In this document: one piece after another, positions 42,753 through 51,184 of the stretch
How positions within the stretch are numbered: the stretch's first letter is position 1
How the letters are laid out: every line of letters begins with the position of its first letter
NCBI RefSeq assembly: GCF_000332995.1
Contig: NZ_BANS01000024.1
Coordinates: 61,870-125,869 of the forward strand
DNA: 64,000 nucleotides
Direction: 5' to 3'
DNA from: Gordonia amicalis NBRC 100051 = JCM 11271
GTDB lineage: Bacteria; Actinomycetota; Actinomycetes; Mycobacteriales; Mycobacteriaceae
Notes under the pieces: generated by a model
The model's database searches: none
Seen by the model: the letters and a program-made list of their open reading frames with translations, nothing else
Told to the model about the DNA's origin: nothing
Made by a program: the position numbers and the translations under genes

Positions 42753-43241
42753 TCACGATCCACTGACCGCGGTCACCACGATCACCGGCAACCCGCCCCG
42801 GCACCGGGTGAACGAGCTGGGACGTTCCTCGACGGAGACGGTGCCGCCGAGCGCGTCCGCCAGCTGATCGGCCTGCGCCTTGTCGGAGTCCTCGTCGTAG
42901 AAGATCGTGTTCTCGCTGAAGCCACCCGCGGTGTAGTTGCCGGGCTGGGCCATGGTGTAGCCCTTCTCCTTCAGCAGGTCGGTCACATCCGAGGCGAGTC
43001 CGGACACCTGGCCGGCGTTGATCACGCACACACGCTTCGCCGACGCCGACGCGGAGGTCGACGACGGGGTCGCGGAGGTGGGCGTCGAGGTGGCGGTCGC
43101 GGTCGTCTCGGCCTCCGGTTCGCTTCCCGAGGTCGCCGCGGAATGCCAGCCGAGCCCGATGAAGACGACGGCCACTGCGAAGAGCATCATCGCCCCCGCG
43201 CGCAGCGGGAGGCGATTGGGCTCACGGTCTGCATTCATCAC
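42753..43241 (-). CDS. Membrane-anchored LytR_C domain protein (Rv0431-like)
   Basis: A 162-residue protein with one N-terminal membrane helix (L-F-A-V-A-V-V-F-I-G-L-G-W, about residues 19-31), a Ser/Thr/Ala-rich linker and a C-terminal LytR_C domain (V-C-V-I-N-A-G-Q-V-S-G-L-A at about 71-83; R-C-R-G-G-L-P-V-I-V-V at about 145-155). The domain faces outward. In M. tuberculosis the counterpart Rv0431 (VirR) influences vesicle release and envelope integrity. Two Cys in the domain may pair. Gene order with sodC and the DUF3263 gene supports the assignment. Confidence 0.85.
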   Translation of the reverse strand: MMNADREPNRLPLRAGAMMLFAVAVVFIGLGWHSAATSGSEPEAETTATATSTPTSATPSSTSASASAKRVCVINAGQVSGLASDVTDLLKEKGYTMAQPGNYTAGGFSENTIFYDEDSDKAQADQLADALGGTVSVEERPSSFTRCRGGLPVIVVTAVSGS

Positions 43242-43285
43242 CGACGACCTTAACGCACCTCGGATGGCTGACCGGGGTCAGCGTC

Positions 43286-43630
43286 TCAGGTGATCTCGAA
43301 GCCCAGACGGCGCGCGGCGCGGGCCTTCTGGCGCGACGCCCTCAGCCGCCGGAGTCGCTTGACGAGCATCGGATCCGCGGCGAGCGCTTCCGGGCGGTCG
43401 ACCAGCGCGTTGAGCACCTGGTAGTACCGGGTCGCCGAGAGTCCGAAGAGTTCCTTGATGGCCTCTTCCTTGGCGCCGGCGTACTTCCACCACTGCCGTT
43501 CGAAGGCCAGGATGTCGTGTTCCCGGCGCGTCAGTCCGTCCGCACCGAGCTCGTGCGGATCGAGCTGGACTCCGTTGTCGGGGGTGGGTTGATCGCCGTC
43601 GTTCTGGCTACGCGCAGCTGCGCCGTCCAT
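43286..43630 (-). CDS. DUF3263 protein (Rv0430-like)
   Basis: A 114-residue protein with the DUF3263 core L-T-R-R-E-H-D-I-L-A-F-E-R-Q-W-W (about residues 33-48) and Y-Y-Q-V-L-N-A-L (about 70-77). The pattern suggests a short helix-turn-helix-like DNA-binding fold (A-K-E-E-A-I-K-E-L-F-G-L-S-A-T-R-Y). The C-terminus is basic. It corresponds to Rv0430 upstream of the VirR-like gene. A regulatory role is likely but unproven. Confidence 0.82.
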   Translation of the reverse strand: MDGAAARSQNDGDQPTPDNGVQLDPHELGADGLTRREHDILAFERQWWKYAGAKEEAIKELFGLSATRYYQVLNALVDRPEALAADPMLVKRLRRLRASRQKARAARRLGFEIT

Positions 43631-43892
43631 CTCACTCCCTCACCGATAAACCTGATGACCCTCACACCGTCGCTGACGTGCGCCGGGCCGGCGGACCGAC
43701 CCGGGTTTCCCGATTCGGACCTCGGAGGACACGGCGACGAATCACAACGGTGTGGTTCGCAGACAATCTAACCACGGTCTCGACGTCCCATCGCGCTGTG
43801 ACTCGCCACGACGCACGCTCGACCGGGGCCACGTGTGAGCCGTCGCTGTTAGCCTCGCCTCACCACGTACACGTCGATCCGGGGGGAATCGG

Positions 43893-44720
43893 ATGATCTC
43901 AGGACTGTCGCGCGGCCTGACCGCGTTGTTCGCCGGCGTCGGCATCGCTGCGGGCACGGCTCTCGCCGCACCGGCGGTGGCCGCGCCGGCCGCGTCGGGT
44001 GAGCGGGTCGTGGTGATCGTTCCGGGCCAGCAGCTCTACGCCGACGAGCGCCAGAACGAGGAGACCTTCCGGCCGCTCGCCGACGCCATCCGCTCGGCCG
44101 GGCACCGGGTCGTCTACGCCCACGCGAGCGGCCGCGACGTGGCCTCCGACGCCCGGTTGATCAGGGACGTCGTCGACCCGCTCACGGCGGGCGCCGATTC
44201 GGTCGGCATCGTCGCCCACAGCGCCGGCGGCCTCGGTGCGCGTCATTATCTGAAGTTCCTCGGTGGCGCCCGGGTGGTCGACGAGTACGTGGCGATCGGC
44301 ACCGCCCAGTACGGCTCTCCCGGCGGATGTTCGCAACCGCGCGACGGAGGCTACGACACCTGCATGTACGCCGACGCCGTCACACGACTCAACGAGGGTC
44401 CGGATGCTCCCGGCCCGACCCGCTATTCGGTCGTCCAGAGCGACGGGGAGTGGACCGACGGCCGGCTCGACGGCACGGCGCAGTGTCGCGCCTACTCGCC
44501 GGTGCCCCTGGCCAACACCGGATTCGACCACGCCATCGAGATGCGGGACCCGACGATCATCGCCCGGGTGGTGACGTCGCTCCGGGGCGGTTGCGCCGGG
44601 CAGGTCGTCACCGATCCCGTCGATGGCTTCGATTGGCAGTCGACCCTGTTCCCGGGCATCCCGGGCCCGCTGGGTGACGCCGTCCGCGACGCCGTACCCG
44701 GCGTCGTTCCGGCGCCCTGA
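43893..44720 (+). CDS. Secreted alpha/beta hydrolase (lipase/triacylglycerol lipase-like)
   Basis: A 275-residue exported hydrolase. The signal peptide (about 33 residues, ending A-P-A-V-A-A-P-A-A) has a signal peptidase I-type site. The nucleophile elbow V-A-H-S-A-G-G-L-G (Ser about 111) and the oxyanion region V-I-V-P-G-Q (about 41-46) match actinobacterial lipases. The catalytic Asp may lie near residue 194, and His in F-D-H-A-I-E-M (about 212). Four Cys in the mature part could form disulfides. It is inserted between the Rv0430-like and def genes, where M. tuberculosis has no counterpart. ATG at 43893, preceded by GGGGGAATCGG. Confidence 0.82.
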   Translation: MISGLSRGLTALFAGVGIAAGTALAAPAVAAPAASGERVVVIVPGQQLYADERQNEETFRPLADAIRSAGHRVVYAHASGRDVASDARLIRDVVDPLTAGADSVGIVAHSAGGLGARHYLKFLGGARVVDEYVAIGTAQYGSPGGCSQPRDGGYDTCMYADAVTRLNEGPDAPGPTRYSVVQSDGEWTDGRLDGTAQCRAYSPVPLANTGFDHAIEMRDPTIIARVVTSLRGGCAGQVVTDPVDGFDWQSTLFPGIPGPLGDAVRDAVPGVVPAP

Positions 44721-44740
44721 GCAGCTATAGGGTGATCGAC

Positions 44741-45352
44741 ATGGCGATTCTCCCGATCTGCATCGTGGGCGAGCCGGTGCTGCACCAGCCCACCTCCCCG
44801 GTTCCGCTCGACGCGGACGGCCGTCCGTCGCAAGACGTCATCACCCTCCTCGACGACATGTTCGAGACCATGGACGCCGCCCACGGCGTCGGGCTGGCGG
44901 CCAACCAGGTCGGTGTCGGGTCCCGCATGTTCGTCTACGACTGCCCTGACGGCGACCGCATGGCCACCCGTCGTCGCGGCGAGGTGATCAACCCGGTCCT
45001 GGAGACCTCCGAGATCCCGGAGACCATGCCCGATCCCGACGACAACGACGAGGGCTGCCTGTCCGTGCCGGGCGAGCAGTTCCCCACCGGCCGCGCCGAC
45101 TGGGCACGCGTCACGGGCGTCGACCGGACCGGCGCCGAGGTCGTCATCGAGGGCAACGGCTTCTTCGCACGGATGCTGCAGCACGAAGTGGGACACCTCG
45201 ACGGCTTCCTCTACGTCGACGTCCTCGTCGGCCGCAACGCGCGGGCCGCGAAGAAGGCCATCAAGCGCAACAAGTGGGGTGTACCCGGACTGACCTGGCT
45301 GCCGGGCGCCGTCGCCGACCCGTTCGGGCACGACGACGATGACGACGACTGA
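44741..45352 (+). CDS. def: Peptide deformylase
   Basis: A 203-residue metalloenzyme that removes the N-formyl group from new proteins. All three signatures are present: [10 protein letters not shown] (about residues 47-56), E-G-C-L-S-V-P-G (about 105-112, metal Cys) and Q-H-E-V-G-H-L-D-G (about 147-155, HExxH). The C-terminal tail is acidic (D-D-D-D-D-D). An in-frame GTG at 44732 is possible, but TATAGG at 44726-44731 looks like a -10 box and places the transcript start at about the ATG, so a leaderless mRNA is likely. Counterpart of Rv0429c. Confidence 0.93.
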   Translation: MAILPICIVGEPVLHQPTSPVPLDADGRPSQDVITLLDDMFETMDAAHGVGLAANQVGVGSRMFVYDCPDGDRMATRRRGEVINPVLETSEIPETMPDPDDNDEGCLSVPGEQFPTGRADWARVTGVDRTGAEVVIEGNGFFARMLQHEVGHLDGFLYVDVLVGRNARAAKKAIKRNKWGVPGLTWLPGAVADPFGHDDDDDD

Positions 45353-45382
45353 CCGATTCTGACCAGGCCACAACGGACGACA

Positions 45383-46411
45383 GTGTCCCAGCTGCACACG
45401 ACGAAGTCGGGCGCCGTGATCGGCGACCGAGTCGTCGTGCGCTATCTGCTCGGTCAGTCGACCCCCGCCGATTGGCGCGGCAATCCCGGTGCGGCGCAAT
45501 CGGATGTCACCGGCATCCTGATCGACGACGCCGACCCGATTCGCCTGGAGCGCGACGGCGAGGTGGTGTCGATTCCGGGGACCTCCATCACCTCGGTGCG
45601 GTTGCTCTCGGCCAAGCCGGTGCGCAACAGCGAGATCCGCACTCTCGAGAGTGTGGCCGCGCGATCGTGGCCAGGCGTGGAGACGGCGTGGATCGCGGGA
45701 TGGTTCGTCCGCGCCGGGCACGGGTTCAGCCGCCGCGCGAATTCCGCGGTCCCACTGGACCGCTCGGCACACCCCGATGCGACGACGCTCAGGCGGATCG
45801 CGCAGTGGTACGCCGATCGGGGACTACCGCCACTCCTCGCGCTTCCGGAACGATTGATGACGGCGTCCACCGTCGGTGGCGTCGAGGACATCGAGGTGCA
45901 GATGCTCACCGGCGACCTACCGGCGCTGGCGGCCCGCCTGGCCGAGTCCCGTTCCGACGCAGTGCGTCTCGCCGACGATCCCGACGCGGACTGGCTCGCC
46001 GCCTACGCCGGGCACCGCTCCGGCCACGACGCCGACACGGTTCGACAGGTGGTGACCGCCGGCGACGGACCGCGAGCCTTCGCCGCGATCCACGCCGACA
46101 CGGGGTCGTCCGTGGCCACCGCGATCGGACGGGGCGTGGTCACCGAATCACCGGATGGCCGCCGATGGCTGGGACTGTCGGCACTGTGGACCGATCCGGA
46201 ACGACGCCGAAGCGGGTTGTCGTCGCAGGTCCTCGCCGCACTGGTGGCGTGGGGTGCCGAGCACGGCGCCGGCCATGCCTATCTGCAGGTCGAGACGACC
46301 AACCGTCTCGCCGGTGCGTGGTACCGCCGAGTCGGCTTCGGTCTACACCACAGCTACCGCTACGTCACCCCCGACATTCCCGCCACCGACCCCACCCTGC
46401 AGGAACACTGA
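45383..46411 (+). CDS. GNAT N-acetyltransferase (Rv0428c-like)
   Basis: A 342-residue protein with an N-terminal SH3-like/beta domain (about residues 1-75) and a C-terminal GNAT fold. The acetyl-CoA loop is W-T-D-P-E-R-R-R-S-G-L-S-S (about 271-283), followed by V-E-T-T-N-R-L-A-G-A-W-Y (about 304-315). Its place between def and xthA matches Rv0428c. The target is unknown; the neighbouring def suggests N-terminal protein processing. The GTG start lies 30 bp after def. The end overlaps the RNase gene by 1 bp. Confidence 0.82.
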   Translation: MSQLHTTKSGAVIGDRVVVRYLLGQSTPADWRGNPGAAQSDVTGILIDDADPIRLERDGEVVSIPGTSITSVRLLSAKPVRNSEIRTLESVAARSWPGVETAWIAGWFVRAGHGFSRRANSAVPLDRSAHPDATTLRRIAQWYADRGLPPLLALPERLMTASTVGGVEDIEVQMLTGDLPALAARLAESRSDAVRLADDPDADWLAAYAGHRSGHDADTVRQVVTAGDGPRAFAAIHADTGSSVATAIGRGVVTESPDGRRWLGLSALWTDPERRRSGLSSQVLAALVAWGAEHGAGHAYLQVETTNRLAGAWYRRVGFGLHHSYRYVTPDIPATDPTLQEH

Positions 46412-46950
46412 TGCCGAGTCGCCCACGCTCGACACCGACCGTCGCACGACGTCGCCGACCGGCCGCGATCACCGCAGTGGCGTTCGTCGTCATCGCGCTG
46501 GTCCTCGCGGTGACCTGGTTCGTCAACAGCGCCGGCGATTCCGGAGCCGATGAATCCGCGACGGCCGGTTCCGTCTCGTCGAATGGTTCGACCATTCGGA
46601 CCCCGGCCACCACCACGACAACTCCCAGGCCGTCCGCGGCGAAGACGCCCCCGCCGGCCGCGGCCCCCGCGCATGTCGCGCGTACGCTCGCCCTGATCGA
46701 CGCCGGTGATTGGCCGGAGGCCGCCCGGGCGCCGGGAACGAAGGGCGGGATCACCTTCCGTAACAACGAGCGTCGGCTGCCGGCCACGGATGCCGACGGA
46801 CGCCGCATCGCCTACCGGGAATGGGACGTCAACCCGAAGGAGCCCGGCCGCAGCCGGGATGCCGAACGGATCGTCACCGGGAGTGACGGCACCGCCTGGT
46901 ACACCGCCGATCACTACCGCTCGTTCATCCTGATCCGAGGACCGTCATGA
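46411..46950 (+). CDS. Exported guanyl-specific RNase (barnase/RNase Sa family)
   Basis: A 179-residue protein with a basic N-terminus, one membrane/signal helix (A-F-V-V-I-A-L-V-L-A-V-T-W-F, about residues 23-36), a Ser/Thr/Pro-rich linker and a C-terminal microbial RNase domain from about residue 90. Catalytic residues can be read: Glu in Y-R-E-W-D-V-N (about 132), Arg in R-I-V-T-G (about 150) and His in T-A-D-H-Y-R-S-F (about 169). It should be secreted or tethered outside and cut RNA 3' of G. The next gene overlaps by 4 bp and encodes a barstar-like inhibitor, so this is a toxin-immunity pair. It interrupts the GNAT-xthA order seen in M. tuberculosis. Confidence 0.85.
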   Translation: MPSRPRSTPTVARRRRPAAITAVAFVVIALVLAVTWFVNSAGDSGADESATAGSVSSNGSTIRTPATTTTTPRPSAAKTPPPAAAPAHVARTLALIDAGDWPEAARAPGTKGGITFRNNERRLPATDADGRRIAYREWDVNPKEPGRSRDAERIVTGSDGTAWYTADHYRSFILIRGPS

Positions 46951-47459
46951 CTCCACGCGACGATCTCGGTGCTCGTCTCCGTCGGTTCCTCGACGCCGCC
47001 GGGAAAGTCGGCCCGGCCGTCGGACTCACGCTCGAGTCGGAGCTGCCCGATCTGGGTCCCGACACCCGCCTGCGCACCGTCAGCGGTACCGCGGCGACCA
47101 CCACCGGCACGCTGTTCACCACCTTCGCCCGCGCGTGGGATTTCCCGGATCACTTCGGACGCAACCGCGATGCCTTCGACGACTGCATGCGCGATCTCGA
47201 CGCACCCGACGCCGCCGGCCGAACTCCGACGACCATCGTCACCCACCTCACGAAGGCCGACCGACTGCTCGACGAGGACAATGCCGGCTTCACGTGGTTC
47301 GCCGACTCGATCGGTTTCTACCGTGATCACTATCGTGATGCCGGACGGACTTTCGCGCTCATCCTGTCGACCTCGGGTTCCCGTGCCTCCGCCGTCCGGG
47401 CCCGTTGGGACGCCGCAGGTGTGCCGGTCGCCGAACTCGACAGCCACAGGGAGAGCTGA
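46947..47459 (+). CDS. Barstar-family RNase inhibitor (immunity protein)
   Basis: A 170-residue cytosolic protein. The barstar core W-D-F-P-D-H-F-G-R-N-R-D-A-F-D-D-C (about residues 64-80) matches the consensus F-P-x2-(Y/F)-G-x-N-x-D-A of the barnase-binding helix and loop; the acidic residues that plug the RNase site are present. It is longer than classic barstar (about 90 residues), with extra N- and C-terminal segments. The ATG lies in a 4-bp overlap with the RNase stop, which guarantees co-expression of inhibitor and toxin. xthA follows with a 1-bp overlap. Confidence 0.85.
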   Translation: MTPRDDLGARLRRFLDAAGKVGPAVGLTLESELPDLGPDTRLRTVSGTAATTTGTLFTTFARAWDFPDHFGRNRDAFDDCMRDLDAPDAAGRTPTTIVTHLTKADRLLDEDNAGFTWFADSIGFYRDHYRDAGRTFALILSTSGSRASAVRARWDAAGVPVAELDSHRES

Positions 47460-48244
47460 TGCGGATCGCCACGTGGAACGTCAACTCCATCCGAGCGCGT
47501 TCGGAGTCGGTCGTCGAGTGGATGGAGCAGGCCGACGTCGACGTCCTCGCCATGCAGGAGACCAAATGTCACGACGACGCCTTCCCGTTGATGAGTTTTC
47601 TCGCCTCCGGGTACGACGTCGCTCATGTCGGGCAGGGCGCCTACAACGGGGTCGCGATAGCTTCGCGAGTCGGACTCGACGGGGTGGAGGTCGCCTTCGA
47701 CGGGGTACCCACCTATCCGGTCGACGACCAGCCGATCCGCGAGGCCCGCGCGATCTCCGCGGTGTGCGCGGGGATCCGCGTGTGGAGCCTGTACGTGCCG
47801 AACGGCCGCACACCAGAGGACCCGCACTACGAGTACAAACTCCGCTGGCTCGACGCCCTCGGTGACCACATCGCGCTGCGACTGGCTCACGATCCGGCCG
47901 CCGAGATGATGCTGGCCGGCGACTGGAACGTCGCGCAGACCGACGACGACGTCTGGGATCGCGAATACTTCGACGGACGCACCCACGTCACACCTCCGGA
48001 ACGCGCAGCGGTGCAGCGCTTTCTGGACGGCGGTCTGGTCGACTCCGCGCTCCCCTACGCCCCGGGTTACACGTTCTGGGACTACACCCAGTTGCGCTTC
48101 CCACGCGACGAGGGGATGCGGATCGACTACGCGTTCTGTTCGCCCGCGCTCGACACACGCGTGATGGGCGCGCACATCGACCGCGAGGCGCGGAAACGCA
48201 AGGGCGCCAGCGATCATGCCCCGGTGGTGTTCGACCTCGCTTGA
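47459..48244 (+). CDS. xthA: Exodeoxyribonuclease III / AP endonuclease
   Basis: A 261-residue EEP-family nuclease for base excision repair. Motifs: W-N-V-N-S-I-R (about residues 6-12), Q-E-T-K-C (metal Glu, about 35), Y-V-P-N-G (about 111), G-D-W-N-V-A (about 154-159) and S-D-H-A-P-V-V (catalytic His, about 252). The start at 47459 (M-R-I-A-T-W-N-V-N) is the family N-terminus, in a TGATG overlap with the barstar gene. Counterpart of Rv0427c. A repeat cluster follows directly after the stop codon. Confidence 0.93.
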   Translation: MRIATWNVNSIRARSESVVEWMEQADVDVLAMQETKCHDDAFPLMSFLASGYDVAHVGQGAYNGVAIASRVGLDGVEVAFDGVPTYPVDDQPIREARAISAVCAGIRVWSLYVPNGRTPEDPHYEYKLRWLDALGDHIALRLAHDPAAEMMLAGDWNVAQTDDDVWDREYFDGRTHVTPPERAAVQRFLDGGLVDSALPYAPGYTFWDYTQLRFPRDEGMRIDYAFCSPALDTRVMGAHIDREARKRKGASDHAPVVFDLA

Positions 48245-48248
48245 CCTG

Positions 48249-48430
48249 CTCCCTGAGGAGCGAGCTTGCGAGCGTCTCCCCGCTCCCTGAGGAGCGAGCT
48301 TGCGAGCGTCTCGAAGGGTCCTTTCGATACGCCCTCCGCAAGCTCCGGGCTACTCAAGGAGCAGAAAGAGCGAGCTTGCGAGCGTCTCCCCGCTCCCTGA
48401 GGAGCGAGCTTGCGAGCGTCTCGAAGGGTC
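48249..48430. repeat. Extragenic repeat cluster with a 62-bp exact duplication
   Basis: Four copies, one cut short, of CTCCCTGAGGAGCGAGCTTG plus GCGAGCGTCTC. The 62 bases 48259-48320 are repeated exactly at 48369-48430, a 110-bp offset. The second copy ends inside the stop codon of the siderophore-interacting protein gene. The cluster lies between convergent xthA and that gene and may terminate both. Confidence 0.88.
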
Positions 48431-49184
48431 AGGCGAAGGACTTGCCCGGGATCCAGTAGGCCTGCGCCTTCACCGACCTCTTGGGCATGCCGTACTCGGT
48501 CTTCAGCGTCGCCGACACCGCGCGGGTGCTGACCGAGTCCAGTGCGACCCAACCGAAGTGGTCGTGCGCCGCGAACGCCGAGGCGCGCACGGCGTGGACG
48601 AGTGCGGCGCCCTCGTCCTCACGCGCGATCCAGTGGACGGTGTCGTGCGCACGAGCACGCAGCGGCAGGGACCTGTCGCTCTCATGCTGGTACTCCAACC
48701 AGATCGTGGCAGGCATCTCCGGGCGATCGGATGCCTCGATGGCGTCGAGCAGCGAGTTGATCGCCGGCAGTGAGGCCGGGTCGCCGGCGATGATCCAGCC
48801 GCGGATCCCGTCTGCGGGCATCGCGAACCTCGAACCCATCACGGTCGCGTTGATCGTGTCCCCGGGCTGCGCCTGCTGCGCCCAGCGGGCGGCGATGCCG
48901 TCGTGGATCGCGAACTCGATCCCGAACGTGTCGGCGACGGGGTCGGCATCGACGACGGTGTATCCCCGCTGATGGAGTCTTCCCGCGTCGTCGAACCACA
49001 GCCGAATCCACATCGTGGGGTGCGGTGCCCTCTTCGCGAGCAGCCCTCCGCCGGTGAACGTCAGGCGCACATAGTGATCGGTCACCACCTCGGAGCCGGT
49101 CACGGTGAGCCGGAAGTCGTCGCCGCCCAGCAGCTTGAGGACGGCGCCCTGCCATCCACGACCTCTTGTCACCACCTGGCTCAC
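48429..49184 (-). CDS. Siderophore-interacting protein (ViuB/SIP flavoreductase)
   Basis: A 251-residue FAD/NAD(P)H reductase that releases iron from imported ferric siderophores. The FAD-binding part has H-P-T-M-W-I-R-L-W-F (about residues 55-64) and R-G-Y-T-V-V (about 74-79); the C-terminal SIP domain includes I-I-A-G-D-P-A-S-L-P-A-I (about 131-142) and G-W-V-A-L-D-S (about 205). It ends with Y-W-I-P-G-K, close to the Y-W-(R/K)-x-G common in the family. The GTG at 49184 overlaps the stop of the acyl-AMP ligase gene. It belongs to the left arm of the iron-regulated divergent locus. Confidence 0.9.
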   Translation of the reverse strand: MSQVVTRGRGWQGAVLKLLGGDDFRLTVTGSEVVTDHYVRLTFTGGGLLAKRAPHPTMWIRLWFDDAGRLHQRGYTVVDADPVADTFGIEFAIHDGIAARWAQQAQPGDTINATVMGSRFAMPADGIRGWIIAGDPASLPAINSLLDAIEASDRPEMPATIWLEYQHESDRSLPLRARAHDTVHWIAREDEGAALVHAVRASAFAAHDHFGWVALDSVSTRAVSATLKTEYGMPKRSVKAQAYWIPGKSFA

Positions 49185-50845
49185 TGTCGCTCGACCGATC
49201 CGAGCGTCCCGTCCTCGACCATCTGGCGGGTTTCGAGGCGACGGATCTTGCCCGAGGTGGTACGTGGAACCGAATCCGGGGCCACGAAGATCACCTCCGC
49301 CGGCATGATCCCGCATGCCGATGCGACCTCCGACATGACCTCGGCACGAGCCTTTTCCGGGTCCGAACCCTTGTACTCGGCGACGATCACCAGGCCCGGA
49401 CGCGACGACCCTTCGCCCCGCGCCATCGCGACCACGCCGCCACGCCGAACGCCGGCGGCCTCGGCGGCCGCGCGCTCGATCTCGATCGGGAACAGGTTGC
49501 GTCCGGCGACGATGATGACCTCTTTGGCCCGTCCACAGATGACCAGGCGGTCGTCGATCAGGTAACCGAGGTCACCTGTGGAGAACCATTCCCCCGCACC
49601 GAGATCGGCGCTGCCGAGATAGCCGCGCATCATCGAGGCACCACGGATCTCCACGTGGCCCACGGAACGACCGTCGATGGCGGGAACGTCAATATTCGGT
49701 TCGACGATCCGAATCTGCATGCCGCCCAGCGGCTTTCCGAGGATCGCGTACCGGCGTCGAATGGGCTCGCCGCCGCCGGGCGGAGTCACGGTCACCTCGT
49801 CGTAATGTGCGCCCTCGCCGACTGCGGGCATCGTCACGGCACAAGCGGATTCGGCCATGCCGTAGGCGGGTGCCGCCGCCGAGCGATCGAAACCGAACGG
49901 CGCGGTCGCCTCCAGGAACTTGTCGAATGCGTCGGCGTCGATCGGCTCGCCGCCGCTGATCGCGACGCGGAGGTTCGACAGGTCGACGTCGCGCAGGAGC
50001 TTCCCGTAGCGACCGAGGATGTCGTAGGCGAAGTTCGGGGCGGCCGTCACGGTGGCCTTCGTCTCGGTCAGCCACTGCATCCACTTGAACGGCGCGGCGG
50101 CGAACGCGGTGTTCGGCACCACATAGGTGGAGATGCCGGTGGTCATGCCGGCGAGCAGAAACATCAGGCCCATGTCGTGGTACAGCGGGAGCCAACTGAA
50201 CCCCGTGTCGCGGGTGCGGTGCAGCCCGAGGCGGCTCACGAGTTCGATCGCGTTGGAGTACACGGCCGACGCCGGGAGCACCGCGGTCTTGGGGTCACCG
50301 GTCGACCCGGCGGTGCCCTGCAGGACAGCGACGGTGTTGCTGTTGACGTTGCGGGCGACGAAGTCGGTGGTGTCGGCAGCGACACCGAACTCGGCGACCC
50401 GCGCGATCCTGAGGTGACCATCGACCTTCGAGAGCAGGTCGAGCTGGGAGCCGCTTCCCAGGACTGTGCCGACGCCGATCGAGACGAACCGCGAGTAGGT
50501 GGTCTGCGCCCACCGGTCCTCGTCGGCTCCACGGATGGGTCCGGGCAGAATGCTCACCGGCACTCCGACGAGCCACGCACCCTGGATCGCGGCGATCAGG
50601 TCGACGGTGGGATCGCCGATGAGTCCGACAGCGAGCGGCTCGTGCAGCTCACTGTCGGCGAGTAGCTGCATCGCGATCTGCTCGGCGCGTGCGTGGACCT
50701 CGCGCCAGGGCGCGGTGACCCACTCGCCGGTGTCGGAGTCGAGCACGGACAGCGTGGTGTTCCCCGCCGACATCGCCTCTCGGACAGTTGCTGCGAGGGT
50801 ATTGGTGGAGCCGGCCTCCTCCAAGACCACGCTGCTCTGCGACAT
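49181..50845 (-). CDS. Fatty acyl-AMP ligase, MbtM (FadD33)-like
   Basis: A 554-residue adenylating enzyme. The P-loop is Q-G-T-A-G-S-T-G-D-P-K (about residues 184-194); later motifs are W-L-P-L-Y-H-D-M-G-L (about 223-232), Y-G-M-A-E-S (about 329), S-T-G-D-L-G-Y (about 424) and a C-terminal T-S-G-K-I-R-R with the catalytic Lys. The W-L-P-x-Y-H-D-M-G-L segment is typical of fatty acyl-AMP ligases, which load acyl chains on carrier proteins rather than CoA. MbtM does this for the mycobactin tail. This suggests the siderophore carries, or passes through, an acyl chain. An IdeR-like box lies 126 bp upstream. Confidence 0.82.
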   Translation of the reverse strand: MSQSSVVLEEAGSTNTLAATVREAMSAGNTTLSVLDSDTGEWVTAPWREVHARAEQIAMQLLADSELHEPLAVGLIGDPTVDLIAAIQGAWLVGVPVSILPGPIRGADEDRWAQTTYSRFVSIGVGTVLGSGSQLDLLSKVDGHLRIARVAEFGVAADTTDFVARNVNSNTVAVLQGTAGSTGDPKTAVLPASAVYSNAIELVSRLGLHRTRDTGFSWLPLYHDMGLMFLLAGMTTGISTYVVPNTAFAAAPFKWMQWLTETKATVTAAPNFAYDILGRYGKLLRDVDLSNLRVAISGGEPIDADAFDKFLEATAPFGFDRSAAAPAYGMAESACAVTMPAVGEGAHYDEVTVTPPGGGEPIRRRYAILGKPLGGMQIRIVEPNIDVPAIDGRSVGHVEIRGASMMRGYLGSADLGAGEWFSTGDLGYLIDDRLVICGRAKEVIIVAGRNLFPIEIERAAAEAAGVRRGGVVAMARGEGSSRPGLVIVAEYKGSDPEKARAEVMSEVASACGIMPAEVIFVAPDSVPRTTSGKIRRLETRQMVEDGTLGSVERQ

Positions 50846-50970
50846 GTTCGTTCCCCGTTCTCGCCGACCGCGGCGTCGGCTATCTCGTTCATCTGGCGAA
50901 TGGCGTCCACTGCGCCGGAGCGCGCGAATCGCGTGGGTCGCGGCGACCGAACTCAACTCACCACCCTTGG

Positions 50971-50989
50971 GTAGGTTAGCCTAATCTTT
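50971..50989. promoter_or_regulatory. IdeR/DtxR iron box 1
   Basis: GTAGGTTAGCCTAATCTTT matches 15 of 19 positions of the IdeR consensus TTAGGTTAGSCTAACCTAA. It lies upstream of the leftward acyl-AMP ligase gene and should repress it when iron is plentiful. Confidence 0.8.
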
Positions 50990-51057
50990 GTAACGCACAA
51001 GGGGTGGTCCACTGCTCACCGAAGCGTGATTCAGATCATCTGGCGACATGACGTTCA

Positions 51058-51076
51058 ATAACTTAGGCTAACCTAA
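51058..51076. promoter_or_regulatory. IdeR/DtxR iron box 2
   Basis: ATAACTTAGGCTAACCTAA matches 16 of 19 consensus positions with a perfect right half. It lies 109 bp upstream of the NRPS start. Confidence 0.85.
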
Positions 51077-51112
51077 GTTTTGTCGCCGGCGGACGTTGGT
51101 CGCGGCGACTAG

Positions 51113-51131
51113 TCAGTATACCCTACCCTAA
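51113..51131. promoter_or_regulatory. Weaker IdeR/DtxR-like box 3
   Basis: TCAGTATACCCTACCCTAA matches about 14 of 19 positions (right half 8 of 9). It lies 54 bp before the NRPS start, where a repressor would block the promoter. Confidence 0.45.
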
Positions 51132-51184
51132 ATTGACGTACACGATTAGACGACGCTCCCGAACCGCGAGAGGCACTTCGGCTG

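Noticed and set aside
43845..43865. Iron-box-like GTTAGCCTCGCCTCACC upstream of the secreted lipase
   Set aside because: Only a few positions agree with the IdeR consensus and the dyad is absent.
49181..50845. Aryl-acid (salicylate/DHB) AMP ligase
   Set aside because: The W-L-P-x-Y-H-D-M-G-L segment and overall pattern are those of fatty acyl-AMP ligases (MbtM), not EntE/MbtA.
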